Origin: an uncultured Bacteroidales bacterium
GTDB lineage: Bacteria > Bacteroidota > Bacteroidia > Bacteroidales > UBA932
NCBI GenBank assembly: GCA_946405435.1
Contig: CAMJHF010000008.1
Coordinates: 43,303 to 107,302, forward strand
DNA length: 64,000 bases
Direction: 5' to 3'
In this document: one piece after another, positions 49,380-59,017 of the stretch
Numbering within the stretch: the stretch's first letter is position 1
Layout of the letters: each line of letters begins with the position of its first letter
The notes under the pieces: model-generated
The model's input: the letters and a program-made list of their open reading frames with translations, nothing else
What the model was told of the DNA's origin: nothing
Database searches by the model: none
Program-made: the position numbers and the translations under genes

Positions 49380-50751
49380 AGACGAACTCCTGTCCAAATT
49401 AAGGAGCGGAGAAGCGCTCTCCGGCAGAGACCAGCTGCAGCTCACGCTGCTGCTGTCGGTTCCTGCGATCCTGGCCCAGTTGTCGTCGGTGCTCATGCAG
49501 TACATCGACTCGGCCATGGTGGGGCGTCTTGGCTCCAACCAGGCGGCGTCGGTTGGCCTTGTGTCCACCACCACGTGGATCGTTGGCGGCTTTGCCATGG
49601 CGGTCATCACCGGATTTTCGGTCCAGGTGGCCCATGCCTGCGGGGCCAAGGATTTCGGCAAGGCGCGCCAGGTGCTGCGCCAGGGGCTTTTCAGCGTTTT
49701 CGCCTTCAGCTTGCTGCTGGCCCTTGTGTCGCTGGGCATGGCCGGCCCTCTTCCGGGCTGGCTCGGCGGAGCGGAGCAGATCCGGTCCGATGCAAGCGCA
49801 TATTTCCGTATCTATTCGGCCTTCCTGCCCATAGGAATGACTGGCTATGCCGCCGCCTCCATGCTGCAATCCAGCGGCAACATGAAGGTGCCAAGCATCA
49901 TCTATGTGACGATGTGCGCCCTGGACGTAGTCTTCAATTACATATTTATCTATCTGCTCGACATGGGGGTGGCGGGTGCCGCCCTGGGTACCGGATTCTC
50001 GGAGGTAATTGCCTCAGTAGCAGGTATTTGGTACGTTTGTGCACGTTCCAAGGAACTGCGCATAGTCGGGGAGAAAGGCTCTTTCCTTCCGCAGCGCAGC
50101 ACCGTGCGTACCGCCTTTGGCGTGACCGGTCCGCTGTGGCTTCAGAACATAGTGATGCGCGGAGCCCATGTCATGAGCACCATCATCGTTGCTCCGCTGG
50201 GTCCGGTGAGCATTGCCGCCAACGCTTTTGCAATAACCGCCGAGAGTTTCTGCTATATGCCGGGCTACGGCCTTGAAGAATCGGCCACCACCCTTGTGGG
50301 CCAGAGCCTCGGGGCGCGCAGGAACGACCTTGCCCGCCGTTTCGGGTGGACCACAATAGGCATGGCGATGGCCATCATGTCCGTGCTCGCCGTGGCCATG
50401 TATGTCTTTGCTCCGCAGATGATGGGCATCATGAGCAAGGACCCGGAGGTGGTGGCGCTGGGCGCCAGGGTGCTCCGCATCGAAGCCTTTGCAGAGTGCC
50501 TGTACGCGGCTTCCATCGTGGGCTTCGGAGTTTGTGCCGGAGCCGGCGAGACGCTCGTGCCCACCGCGCTCAACTTCGGCTCGATATGGCTGGTGCGCAT
50601 AGTCTTGGCCCTTATTCTTACCCCTCGCCTGGGGCTCACCGGCTACTGGATTGCCATGGCCGTTGAGCTCAGTGTTCGCGGAATTCTTTTCCTCGTCTAT
50701 GTCCGAAGCAACCGCTGGCTGCGCAAATGGACTTTAGGTGAGGTTGCCTAA
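49369..50751 (+). CDS. MATE family efflux transporter
   Basis: A 460-residue protein with about twelve spans in two homologous halves. The first half starts at LLLSVPAILAQLSSVLMQYIDSAMVG and the second at FGVTGPLWLQNIVMRGAHVMSTIIVA. Conserved MATE features are IDSAMVGRLG and LGTGFSEV in the first half and GLEESATTLVGQSLGARR in the second. Likely a cation-coupled exporter of drugs or lipophilic cations; substrate unknown. It overlaps the permease-Fmt gene by 11 bp. Confidence 0.9.
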   Translation: MKSKDELLSKLRSGEALSGRDQLQLTLLLSVPAILAQLSSVLMQYIDSAMVGRLGSNQAASVGLVSTTTWIVGGFAMAVITGFSVQVAHACGAKDFGKARQVLRQGLFSVFAFSLLLALVSLGMAGPLPGWLGGAEQIRSDASAYFRIYSAFLPIGMTGYAAASMLQSSGNMKVPSIIYVTMCALDVVFNYIFIYLLDMGVAGAALGTGFSEVIASVAGIWYVCARSKELRIVGEKGSFLPQRSTVRTAFGVTGPLWLQNIVMRGAHVMSTIIVAPLGPVSIAANAFAITAESFCYMPGYGLEESATTLVGQSLGARRNDLARRFGWTTIGMAMAIMSVLAVAMYVFAPQMMGIMSKDPEVVALGARVLRIEAFAECLYAASIVGFGVCAGAGETLVPTALNFGSIWLVRIVLALILTPRLGLTGYWIAMAVELSVRGILFLVYVRSNRWLRKWTLGEVA

Positions 50752-50774
50752 TTGGCAAATTATTAGTAACTTTG
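50744..50774 (+). promoter_or_regulatory. Candidate promoter of the M23 peptidase pair
   Basis: TTG at 50744-50746, a 20-bp spacer, then TAACTTTG (50767-50774); the ATG is at 50781. The -33 lies within the end of the MATE gene. Confidence 0.5.
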
Positions 50775-50780
50775 CGCCCA

Positions 50781-51770
50781 ATGCGCCTGATTGTTTACAA
50801 CCCCCGGACCTTGAATTATGAGGAACGGCAGCTGACCGGCTGGAAGGCTGTGCTGCACTTTGCGGCACTCACCCTGTCGGCCGTTGCCGTGGTTGCCGCA
50901 TTCTGCTGGCTGTGGTTTGTAAAGCTGGGCAACGACCTTCCAAAGACCGCCATCCTGAAGCGCTCGAACGACGCCTGGCAGGCAAAGATGGGCGTGGCCA
51001 GGCACAAGCTGGATGTTTACGAACAGAATCTCGCCGGCATAGAAACCCGCAACAACGAGGTGTACCGCTCCATCTTCGCCCTGGATGCCATCGTCGACAC
51101 CACTGCGGCCGACAGCTCCGCAACGGCGATGCAGGCCCTGAACTGGCGCCTGGATGTCGTGCAGGGCCGTATCGACCGCCAGATGGAAGCGCTCGGCGAG
51201 GTGGCCCTAGTGGCTCGCGAGGCCGGTTCCATGGTGTCGTGCATCCCTGCGGTGCCGCCCATCCTTCCCAAGAAAGGGACGTACACGCTGTCCAGCCCCT
51301 TCGGCACGCGCACCGACCCAGTCTACGGCGGACTGGCCCATCATAGCGGGCAGGATTTTGCAAGCAAGGTAGGCAATCCGGTGTATGCCACCGGCGACGG
51401 AGTGGTGGAGAAGGTGGATTTCAAGTTCAACGGCTACGGCAACGAGGTGCTCATTAACCACGGTTTCGGCTATCAGACGCGCTACGCCCACCTGAACACC
51501 GTCGACGTGGGCGTGGGCCAGCGCCTGCGCCGCGGCGACAAGATAGGCGAGGTGGGCAAATCCGGCAAGGCCACCGGCCCGCATCTCCACTACGAGGTGA
51601 TCTATCGCGGCAATGCTCTCAACCCCATGTCTTTCATGGACATGTCCATGCCTGTAGACGAGTACAGGGCCATGATAGTGAAGCGCAAGATGGAAAAGGA
51701 CGGGACCCGTCCCACCACGGCTACGATAGGAGAAAGACAGAAAAGACAAGGAACCAATGGGCGTCAATAA
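50781..51770 (+). CDS. Membrane-anchored M23 (LytM) peptidase
   Basis: A 329-residue protein from MRLIVYNPRTLNYEERQ. One span (about 24-44) leads into a periplasmic coiled-coil-rich stretch, then the LytM domain: SPFGTRTDPVYGG, HHSGQDFA (first zinc His/Asp), TRYAHL and GPHLHYEV (HxH). All zinc and catalytic residues are present, so it should be an active peptidoglycan endopeptidase rather than an EnvC-like activator. The longest frame begins three codons earlier, overlapping the promoter; the ATG at 50781 is preferred. Confidence 0.92.
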   Translation: MRLIVYNPRTLNYEERQLTGWKAVLHFAALTLSAVAVVAAFCWLWFVKLGNDLPKTAILKRSNDAWQAKMGVARHKLDVYEQNLAGIETRNNEVYRSIFALDAIVDTTAADSSATAMQALNWRLDVVQGRIDRQMEALGEVALVAREAGSMVSCIPAVPPILPKKGTYTLSSPFGTRTDPVYGGLAHHSGQDFASKVGNPVYATGDGVVEKVDFKFNGYGNEVLINHGFGYQTRYAHLNTVDVGVGQRLRRGDKIGEVGKSGKATGPHLHYEVIYRGNALNPMSFMDMSMPVDEYRAMIVKRKMEKDGTRPTTATIGERQKRQGTNGRQ

Positions 51771-52668
51771 ACATTTCATAATCTACTACCTTTGGACGGC
51801 ACTGAAGTTCGTACTTACGGTGCTGTCTCTCACTGTAGTAGCCTATGCCGTAGTGGCGCTTGTGTACAGTACCGACGAAGAAGAGCGCCTCCAGGAAGAA
51901 AACGAGCTCTACGCGTCCCTCTATCCTTCCATTCCGGAAAAGCTTTCCAGAATCGACAGTGAACTCGGCCAACTGTCCAGGAAGGACGACATAATCTATA
52001 AGGATATCTTCCACTCCGAGCCGCCGCCCGACGACCCGATGTCTACCCTTGGCATATTCTTCGGCAGCGACTCAATCCCCGACTCCAAGCTGGTGTTCTA
52101 CACTGCGGCCAAGGCCGACCGGCTGGTGTCCGATGCGGCTGCGGTAGACAGTTTGTTCCGTAAAATCGTCGCTACGATAAAGGACGAGAATCTTGTCATG
52201 CCGCCGATGGACCTGCCGCTGGAGCGTATCAGCTACACCCAGACCGGAGCGGGCATAGGCACGAAGATAAATCCCTTCTATACCACCACCGCTCAGCATA
52301 ACGGCGTGGATTTCATAGTGGCCCAGGATACGCCCGTGCTGGCACCTGCCGACGGCGTGGTGTCGGCCGTCAACCATTCCCTCAAAGGAGAGGGCAACAC
52401 GGTGACTGTCAAGCACAAAGGTGGATACAGGACGCATTATTCCCACCTCTACGAAATAAAGGTTTCGCAGGGCCAGGCTGTACGCCGCGGCAAGGTGCTG
52501 GGCACGGCCGGAATGTCCGGCAACGCCTACGCTCCGCATCTTCATTACGAGGTGTGGCGCGACTCCACGCTCCTGGACCCTCTCAATTACATCTTCGCTT
52601 CGGTAACCCCCGAAGAGTATTCGAATATGGTCTACATGGCCAGGTTCACCCAGCAATCAATGGATTAA
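51757..52668 (+). CDS. Membrane-anchored M23 (LytM) peptidase
   Basis: A 303-residue paralogue of the upstream gene. One span (about 12-38) leads into an acidic coiled segment and the LytM domain with QHNGVDFI, THYSHL and APHLHYEV. Zinc ligands are conserved. Overlaps the first peptidase by 14 bp. Tandem M23 enzymes of this kind act in cell-wall remodelling; whether they form a heteromer is unknown. Confidence 0.9.
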   Translation: MGVNKHFIIYYLWTALKFVLTVLSLTVVAYAVVALVYSTDEEERLQEENELYASLYPSIPEKLSRIDSELGQLSRKDDIIYKDIFHSEPPPDDPMSTLGIFFGSDSIPDSKLVFYTAAKADRLVSDAAAVDSLFRKIVATIKDENLVMPPMDLPLERISYTQTGAGIGTKINPFYTTTAQHNGVDFIVAQDTPVLAPADGVVSAVNHSLKGEGNTVTVKHKGGYRTHYSHLYEIKVSQGQAVRRGKVLGTAGMSGNAYAPHLHYEVWRDSTLLDPLNYIFASVTPEEYSNMVYMARFTQQSMD

Positions 52669-52674
52669 CAAAAT

Positions 52675-52992
52675 ATGGAAAAATTATTCTATTCAATCGG
52701 CGAGGTCGCCGGCATCCTGGGGGAGTCGGTTTCGCTCGTGCGCTTCTGGACCAACAGTTTCCCCACGCTGCTCAAACCCTCCCGCACCGGCAAGGGCAAC
52801 CGCCAGTACACCGCTTCCGACATTGAAACTCTCAAGCAGATTCATTACCTGGTGAAAGAAAAAGGCCTGACCCTGGAGGGCGCCGCCAAGAGGATGGCGG
52901 CGGACAAGGCGTCGGTGAGCAAGTCCGTCCGCGCCATCGACTCCCTGAAGTCCATAAAGGCCCAACTTGTAGAGATAAAGAATTCATTATAA
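52675..52992 (+). CDS. MerR-like helix-turn-helix protein
   Basis: A 105-residue protein. An N-terminal MerR-type winged helix (YSIGEVAGILGESVSLVRFWTNSFP, GNRQYTASDIETLKQIHYLVKEKGLTLEGA) is followed by a short helical tail. No cysteine-rich effector domain, so metal sensing is unlikely. Such small MerR-like proteins commonly follow M23 peptidase genes in this phylum. It is 6 bp after the second peptidase. Confidence 0.85.
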   Translation: MEKLFYSIGEVAGILGESVSLVRFWTNSFPTLLKPSRTGKGNRQYTASDIETLKQIHYLVKEKGLTLEGAAKRMAADKASVSKSVRAIDSLKSIKAQLVEIKNSL

Positions 52993-53005
52993 CAAAAAAT
53001 ATTTC

Positions 53006-53013
53006 TACCTTTG
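53006..53013 (+). promoter_or_regulatory. Candidate promoter of the zinc-ribbon/dnaB/rnf operon
   Basis: A perfect TACCTTTG with the ATG 22 bp later at 53036, the longest leader among the simple promoters here. All downstream genes to ispF are overlapping or within a few bp. Confidence 0.5.
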
Positions 53014-53035
53014 TAGTTCTTGAAAATTAATAAAT

Positions 53036-53857
53036 ATGGCTACTGCAAAAAAAACCAAGAAAGTCGTAACCCCCATCGATGAGCGCGAAACTTTTGTATC
53101 CCTTCAGAAGAATTTTGCCGATACCGAATCCAACACCGAAGAGAAACTGAAGACGCTCTATGATCTCCAGAACGCCGACAATGACATCGAGAAGCTCATC
53201 CAGCTTCGCGGCGAGCTGCCCGCCGAGGTGGCCGCGCTCGAGGAGCAGGTCGGCGCATGCAACGACAAGATTGCCGAGCTGGAGCAGGTTATAGCCCAAT
53301 ACAATGCCAACATCGTCGCCATGAACGATGATATCGTGGGTCTGGACGCCGAAATGGAGAAATACCGCAAGCAGCTGGAGAACATCTCCAACAGCCGCGA
53401 ATTCGACTCCATCAACAAGGAGATCGAGAACCTCGGCATCCTGCGCAAGATCGACGAAAAGAAAATCGGTGAATCCCGCGACGCAATATCCGAAAACAAA
53501 GCTGCGATCCAGCGCATCTGCGACAAGCTCGACGTTCTGAACATCGACCTCGAAGCCAAGCGCGAAGAGCTTTCCAAGATTGTCGAGTCCACCTCCAAAG
53601 AGGAGAAAGTGCTTGTCAAAAAGCGCGACGAACTCGCTGCAAAGCTGGACGAGCGTACCCTCAGCGCCTACAACCGCATCCGCGCTAGCGTCCACAACCA
53701 TCTTGCAGTGGTGACTGTGTACAACGGCGATTCCTGCGGCGGCTGCTTCAACACCGTCACTCCCCAGCGCCTCATCGAAATTGCGTCCGGCAAGAAGCTT
53801 GTCATCTGCGAGCACTGCGGACGCATCATCGTGGCTACGCCCCAGAGCGCTGAATAA
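53036..53857 (+). CDS. Coiled-coil protein with C-terminal C4 zinc ribbon
   Basis: A 273-residue protein. A lysine-rich N terminus leads to an extended heptad coiled coil (about 45-205), then CGGCFNTVTPQRLIEIASGKKLVICEHCGRIIV, a four-cysteine zinc ribbon. This is the C4-type zinc ribbon family (CT398/CdsZ-like), linked in some bacteria to nucleic acid or secretion and RNase partners. The precise role is unresolved. Its stop overlaps the dnaB start by one base. Confidence 0.83.
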   Translation: MATAKKTKKVVTPIDERETFVSLQKNFADTESNTEEKLKTLYDLQNADNDIEKLIQLRGELPAEVAALEEQVGACNDKIAELEQVIAQYNANIVAMNDDIVGLDAEMEKYRKQLENISNSREFDSINKEIENLGILRKIDEKKIGESRDAISENKAAIQRICDKLDVLNIDLEAKREELSKIVESTSKEEKVLVKKRDELAAKLDERTLSAYNRIRASVHNHLAVVTVYNGDSCGGCFNTVTPQRLIEIASGKKLVICEHCGRIIVATPQSAE

Positions 53858-55359
53858 TGGCGGAATCCGCACCCAAATCCCGCAAGAAGGCACAGACCGC
53901 GAATCTGGACGCCATAGGGCTTGAGATGGGCAACAAACCCCCTCAGGCTCTTGACGTAGAAGAGGCGGTCCTCGGCGCCATGCTTCTGGAGCAGTCATGC
54001 GTGGACCAGGCGATGGAAGAGCTCACTCCCGGCTGCTTCTACGACCAGAAGCACCAGATGATTTTCCGCGCCATGTCCGCGCTGATGAACGACCATACCC
54101 CTGTCGACATCATCACCGTAAGCAACCGCCTCAAGGAGCAGGGTGAGCTGGATACAGTGGGAGGCCCCGCCATGCTGGCGGGCCTTTCTGAAAAAGTGGG
54201 TGCCGCGGCACATATCGAGTTCTACATCAAGATACTCAAGCAGAAGACCATCCAAAGGGACCTCATCACCGCCTCCTATGATATCCTGCGCGACGCCTAC
54301 GACGAGTCTGTCGGAGTCGACGACCTCATCGACAAGGCCCAGACCAAAGTCTACGACGCCATACAGAGCAACGTCCGCAAGGAAGTGCAGGACATCGGAA
54401 GCATCATCAACGAGGCCATGGGGGACATTCAGGACCAGCAGACCTCCAGCGGCCTGAGCGGCGTGCCTTCCGGTTTCGTGAGCATCGACCGCATCACCAA
54501 CGGCTGGCAGCGCTCCGACCTGATTATCCTGGCGGCGCGTCCTTCGGTGGGTAAGACTGCCTTCGCGCTCAACCTTGCGCGCAACGCCGCCGTCGACCAC
54601 CACATGCCCGTGGCTGTCTTCTCCCTTGAAATGTCGGCCAAGCAGCTTGTCAAACGCTTGATGACCAGCGAGTCCGGCCTTCCTGCAGACAAGATCAAAG
54701 GCAACCGCAAGCTTGAGCCCCACGAGTGGGAACAGCTCGAATACAAGATCCGCAACCTGTCCAAGGCGCCTTTTTACATTGACGATACGCCCGGCATGCA
54801 GATCATGGAGTTCCGCACCAAGGCCAAGAACCTCGTAAAGAACAAGGGCGTGCGGCTCATCGTGGTGGACTACCTCCAGCTGATGCAGGGACCGGTCGAG
54901 CTCAAGGCTGTCCGCGAGCAGGAGGTTGCTGCAATCTCCCGTACCCTCAAGGCCACCGCCAAGGAACTGGATATCCCCATCATAGCGCTCTCGCAGCTCT
55001 CCCGCCAGGCCGTCACCAGGGCCGGAAGCGCCGGAAAGCCCCTCTTGAGCGACCTTCGTGAGTCCGGTTCCATCGAGCAGGACGCCGACATGGTCATATT
55101 CATCCACCGCCCCGACTACGTGGGCCTCAGCGACAATCTGGAAGACCGCGAGAAGACGCAGATCATCATAGCCAAGCACCGTAACGGCGAGACAAAAGAC
55201 ATAGACATGGTCTTCAAGAGCGAGCAGATTCGTTTCATGGAAATGGACGAGGCGCTCGACAGCCTTGCCGCACGTGCGGTTCCGTCCAGCATGAACGACG
55301 AGCCCTTCTCTCCCGAACCTTCATACGGGGGCTTTAACCCTAATCCGGAATTCAACTGA
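53857..55359 (+). CDS. dnaB: Replicative DNA helicase
   Basis: A 500-residue protein. The N-terminal helical domain (PPQALDVEEAVLGAMLLEQ) is followed by a linker and a RecA-type ATPase. Walker A is ARPSVGKTAFALN (about residue 229), then FSLEMSAKQLVKRL, Walker B LIVVDYLQLM, and SQLSRQAVT...LSDLRESGSIEQDADMV with the arginine finger. The C-terminal tail is glycine/proline/asparagine rich. It unwinds DNA at the fork. No intein interrupts the ATPase. Confidence 0.97.
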   Translation: MAESAPKSRKKAQTANLDAIGLEMGNKPPQALDVEEAVLGAMLLEQSCVDQAMEELTPGCFYDQKHQMIFRAMSALMNDHTPVDIITVSNRLKEQGELDTVGGPAMLAGLSEKVGAAAHIEFYIKILKQKTIQRDLITASYDILRDAYDESVGVDDLIDKAQTKVYDAIQSNVRKEVQDIGSIINEAMGDIQDQQTSSGLSGVPSGFVSIDRITNGWQRSDLIILAARPSVGKTAFALNLARNAAVDHHMPVAVFSLEMSAKQLVKRLMTSESGLPADKIKGNRKLEPHEWEQLEYKIRNLSKAPFYIDDTPGMQIMEFRTKAKNLVKNKGVRLIVVDYLQLMQGPVELKAVREQEVAAISRTLKATAKELDIPIIALSQLSRQAVTRAGSAGKPLLSDLRESGSIEQDADMVIFIHRPDYVGLSDNLEDREKTQIIIAKHRNGETKDIDMVFKSEQIRFMEMDEALDSLAARAVPSSMNDEPFSPEPSYGGFNPNPEFN

Positions 55360-55766
55360 TGGAGCAGATCACTCACAAGGGCCGGATAGTGGCCATCGAC
55401 CCGGAGGTCACCACAATAGAGATAGTGGCCGAATCGGCGTGCGCCTCCTGCCATGCCAAGGGCCTCTGCGGCCTTGGCGAGGAGAAAGTCAAGCAGGTTC
55501 TGGTCCGCACCAGCGCCTGGGATCCCCACAACGTGGGCGACGAGGTTGAGGTGGTGCTCAAGAAGGCGATGGGCTACAAGGCTGTTTTTATTGCCTACGG
55601 AATGCCGCTGGTCGTGCTCTTCGTGGCTCTCATGGTGCTTAATGCGCTGGGAGTAGGGGAGTTGTATGCCGGCCTTGGCGCGCTCGGAGCCGTTGCGCTG
55701 TGCTATCTGGTGATATTCCTTTTCCGAAACAAAATTAGTAAAGACTATTCTTTTTTCTTGAAATGA
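55359..55766 (+). CDS. rseC: RseC/SoxR-reducing protein family membrane protein
   Basis: A 135-residue protein. The N-terminal cysteine-containing part is ESACASCHAKGLCGLGEEK, then two spans (about 77-97 and 105-125). In other bacteria RseC acts with Rnf/Rsx in keeping SoxR reduced; in Bacteroidota it is the gene normally found before rnfB. It overlaps dnaB by one base and rnfB by 4 bp. Confidence 0.9.
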   Translation: MEQITHKGRIVAIDPEVTTIEIVAESACASCHAKGLCGLGEEKVKQVLVRTSAWDPHNVGDEVEVVLKKAMGYKAVFIAYGMPLVVLFVALMVLNALGVGELYAGLGALGAVALCYLVIFLFRNKISKDYSFFLK

Positions 55767-56686
55767 CCAATACGATAATCTGGACCGTTGCGATCCTCAC
55801 TGTCCTTGGCCTTGTTCTTTCGCTGGTGCTCTTCTGGGTTGCCAGAAAGTTCCGGGTGGAGGAAGACCCCAGGATTGACGACATCGAGAAAACCCTTCCC
55901 GGCGCAAACTGCGGCGGATGCGGTTTTGCCGGCTGCCGGGCCTTTGCCGATGCAGCCGTGAAGGCCGGCAACCTGGACTCCAACTACTGCCCCGTGGGCG
56001 GAAACGAAGTCATGGCCAAAGTGGCGGCCATACTTGGCTGCGAAGTCAAGGAAACCGCACCAATGGTGGCTGTAGTCCGCTGTAACGGCACTTGCCAGGC
56101 CCGTCCCAAAGTTAATGTCTACGAGGGCGAGATGTCCTGCAGGGTAAAAGCCAGCCTGTACGGAGGTGACACCCTCTGCTCTTTCGGCTGCCTTGGCTGC
56201 GGCGACTGCGTTGCCGCCTGTGCCTTCGGCGCTATCTCCATGGACGCGCAGACAGGCCTTCCCGTAGTGGACCAGGACAAGTGCACTGCCTGTGGCAAGT
56301 GCGCCTCCGCCTGTCCCAAGAACATAATCGAGCTGCGCCCCAAGGGCCCTCGCGGCATGCGCGAATACGTGTCCTGCGTCAACAAAGACAAAGGTCCGGC
56401 GGCCCGCAAGGCCTGCGCGTCTGCCTGCATCGGATGCGGCATCTGCGCCAAGACCTGTACTCATCAGGCCATTACCGTTACTGACAACGTGGCCTGGATC
56501 GATCCTGCCAAGTGCAAGCTTTGCCGCGAGTGCGAGGCCGTGTGTCCCACCGGGGCCATTCACGGCGTCAATTTCCCCAAGCCCCTGGACAAGGACGGCA
56601 TCAAGCAGCGTATAGAAACCCGCAAGGCCAAGGCTGCCGAAGCCGCCAAGGCCGAAGCTGCAAAAAAGGAGGAGAACAATGGCTAA
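55763..56686 (+). CDS. rnfB: Rnf complex iron-sulfur subunit RnfB
   Basis: A 307-residue protein. An N-terminal span (NTIIWTVAILTVLGLVLSLVLFWVA) is followed by the ANCGGCGFAGC...NYC cluster domain. Several ferredoxin-type motifs come after it (CLGCGDCVAAC, CTACGKCASACP, CIGCGICAKTC, CKLCRECEAVCP). The C-terminal tail is an Ala/Lys/Glu helix. It takes electrons from ferredoxin and passes them into the membrane complex. It overlaps rnfC by 8 bp. Confidence 0.95.
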   Translation: MTNTIIWTVAILTVLGLVLSLVLFWVARKFRVEEDPRIDDIEKTLPGANCGGCGFAGCRAFADAAVKAGNLDSNYCPVGGNEVMAKVAAILGCEVKETAPMVAVVRCNGTCQARPKVNVYEGEMSCRVKASLYGGDTLCSFGCLGCGDCVAACAFGAISMDAQTGLPVVDQDKCTACGKCASACPKNIIELRPKGPRGMREYVSCVNKDKGPAARKACASACIGCGICAKTCTHQAITVTDNVAWIDPAKCKLCRECEAVCPTGAIHGVNFPKPLDKDGIKQRIETRKAKAAEAAKAEAAKKEENNG

Positions 56687-58028
56687 ACTCACATTCTCGA
56701 TAGGCGGAATCCATCCCGCCGACAGCAAGCTTGCAAGGGATTGCAAGATTGAGACACTGCCCCTGCCGGACAAAGTGTATGTATCTATGTCCCAGCATCT
56801 TGGCGCTCCCGCCAAGCCCGTCGTGGCAGTGGGTGACTCCGTCAAGACCGGTCAGATCCTGGCCGAGCCTGGCGGCTTCATTTCGGCCTATGTCCACTCT
56901 CCGGTCAGCGGCACAGTCAAATCCATCGGCCCCCGAAAGGACCTCGCAGGCTTCAATCAGACCCACATAGAGATTGATGTGCAGGGAGACGAATGGGCCG
57001 AGGGCATAGACCTCACCCCGGAGCTTGTGACTGCCATTCCCGAAGATACTGCCTTCATCCTTGACAGGATCAAGATGAACGGCGTGGTCGGACTTGGCGG
57101 CGCCACGTTCCCCACGCATGTCAAGCTGAGCCCGCCCCCCGGCAAGAAGGCCGACTGCCTCATCCTCAACGGTGCGGAGTGCGAGCCCTTCCTCACCAGC
57201 GACTTCCGCATACTTCTTGAGCGTACCGATGAAATAGTTGTCGGTGCGGCTATCATGCAGAAGGTTCTGGGCTGCTGCCCTTGCGTCATCGGCATAGAGG
57301 AGAACAAGCCTGAGGCCATAGCTGCGGTACGTGCTTCCGTGGCACGTCTGGCTTATCCCGGAATCCGCGTCGAGACTCTGCGCAAGCGCTATCCGCAGGG
57401 AGGTGAAAAGCAGCTTATCGATGCAGTGATGCACCGTCAGGTGCGCTCCGGCGGCCTTCCGATAGACGTGGGTGCCGTGGTGCAGAACGTTGCCACATCC
57501 CTTGCCGTGTACGAGGCCGTGCAGAAGAATAAGCCTCTGGTAACCAATGTACTTACGGTTACCGGCGACTGCATCTCCCCGGATCGTCAGCACAACTATC
57601 TCTTCCGTATCGGCATGCCGCTCTCTTTCATCGCGGAGCAGGCCGGCGAAGTTCCCGAAGGCGCGGTCAAGCTGGTCAGCGGCGGTCCCATGATGGGCAA
57701 GGCCATAGCCAACCTCGATGCCGCCACCGTCAAGGGTTCTTCTTCCATCTTGTATCTGGGCGAGTCCACCCGCCGCGGTCAGCAGTGTCCCTGCATCCGC
57801 TGCGGACGCTGCGCCGACGCCTGCCCCATGGGGCTGGAGCCTTTCCTGCTCAAGCGGCTCTGGGCTGCCGGCGACGATTCCGGGCTCGAGGCCAATGCCG
57901 TGCAGGATTGCATAGAGTGCGGATGCTGCCAGTACAGCTGCCCTGCCAATATTCCTCTTCTTGATAACATTCGAATGGCGAAGGCCCGGGTGATGGGTAT
58001 CATCCGTGCACGAAACGCCAAAAAATAG
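56679..58028 (+). CDS. rnfC: Rnf complex subunit RnfC (NADH-binding)
   Basis: A 449-residue protein. An N-terminal region (GGIHP...) precedes a flavin/NADH-binding Nqo1-like core (GVVGLGGATFPTHVKLS, LILNGAECEPFLTSD). An SLBB-like segment and two [4Fe-4S] motifs follow (CIRCGRCADACPMG, CIECGCCQYSCPANIP). It couples to NADH on the cytoplasmic side. The C-terminal extension seen in some RnfC proteins is absent. Confidence 0.95.
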   Translation: MAKLTFSIGGIHPADSKLARDCKIETLPLPDKVYVSMSQHLGAPAKPVVAVGDSVKTGQILAEPGGFISAYVHSPVSGTVKSIGPRKDLAGFNQTHIEIDVQGDEWAEGIDLTPELVTAIPEDTAFILDRIKMNGVVGLGGATFPTHVKLSPPPGKKADCLILNGAECEPFLTSDFRILLERTDEIVVGAAIMQKVLGCCPCVIGIEENKPEAIAAVRASVARLAYPGIRVETLRKRYPQGGEKQLIDAVMHRQVRSGGLPIDVGAVVQNVATSLAVYEAVQKNKPLVTNVLTVTGDCISPDRQHNYLFRIGMPLSFIAEQAGEVPEGAVKLVSGGPMMGKAIANLDAATVKGSSSILYLGESTRRGQQCPCIRCGRCADACPMGLEPFLLKRLWAAGDDSGLEANAVQDCIECGCCQYSCPANIPLLDNIRMAKARVMGIIRARNAKK

Positions 58029-58032
58029 TACT

Positions 58033-59016
58033 ATGGACAAGTTGACAGTTTCACCCTCGCCTCATTTGCATTCCAAGGTGTCCACTGCGTCCATCATGCG
58101 TGACGTGGTGATAGCCTTGTCTCCGGCGATAGTGGTTTCCATATTGTTCTACGGCTGGTCCGAGATTCTAGTGCTGGCGGTCAGTTCGGTAAGCTGTGTG
58201 CTGCTTGAGTGGCTCATAGCCAAGTACTTGATGAAGCGCCCCGAGCTGTTCAGCGGCTGGTCGGCCCTGGTCACGGGCCTGCTGCTGGCCATGAACCTGC
58301 CTTCCACCACGCCCTGGTGGATAGCCGTAGTGGGCGCTGTTGTGGCTATAGGCGTGGCCAAGATGTCGTTCGGCGGTCTTGGACAGAACCTTTTCAATCC
58401 AGCCATCACCGCCCGCGTGTTCCTGCTCATTTCCTTCCCCGTGCAGATGACCAACTGGACTGTGCCGAACGGCTTCATCGGAGGCGTTGATGCAATATCC
58501 GGCGCCACTCCTCTCGGTATAATCAAAGAAGGCCTCAAGGCCGGTGAGTCCATCTCCGAGGTGCTTGCAGCCAACGGCATGAACGCCCACACGCTGCTTC
58601 GCGACATCGGCGGCTCCGGCGGAGAGATTTCAGCCCTGGCGCTCATCGCCGGCTTTATCTACCTGCTGGTCCGAAAGGTGGTCAAGCCCTGGATTCCGCT
58701 CAGCATACTCGCCACCATAGCGGCGATTGCGGCTATCTTCAACGGCATCGACCCCGAGCACTTCACCGGTCCCAACTTCAACCTCATCACCGGCGGCGTG
58801 CTGCTCGGTGCCCTGTTTATGGCAACCGACTACGTGACCTCGCCAATGAGCAAATGGGGAGGAGTTATTTACGGAGTGGGCATTGGCTTGATAGTCATGA
58901 TGATACGTTATTTCGGCTCATACCCAGAGGGTATGTCCTTCGCGATCCTCATCATGAACTGCTTCGTGCCTCTTATCAACCGTGCGTTCCACCAGAAAAA
59001 ATATGGGAGGGCTTAG
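58033..59016 (+). CDS. rnfD: Rnf complex subunit RnfD
   Basis: A 327-residue protein from MDKLTVSPSPHLHSKVSTASIM, 4 bp after rnfC; an upstream in-frame ATG lies inside rnfC. About nine spans. The covalent FMN threonine site is the GAT in VDAISGATPLG. The conserved ATDYVTSPMSKWG lies near the end. It forms part of the ion-translocating membrane core. Confidence 0.95.
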   Translation: MDKLTVSPSPHLHSKVSTASIMRDVVIALSPAIVVSILFYGWSEILVLAVSSVSCVLLEWLIAKYLMKRPELFSGWSALVTGLLLAMNLPSTTPWWIAVVGAVVAIGVAKMSFGGLGQNLFNPAITARVFLLISFPVQMTNWTVPNGFIGGVDAISGATPLGIIKEGLKAGESISEVLAANGMNAHTLLRDIGGSGGEISALALIAGFIYLLVRKVVKPWIPLSILATIAAIAAIFNGIDPEHFTGPNFNLITGGVLLGALFMATDYVTSPMSKWGGVIYGVGIGLIVMMIRYFGSYPEGMSFAILIMNCFVPLINRAFHQKKYGRA

Positions 59017-59017
59017 T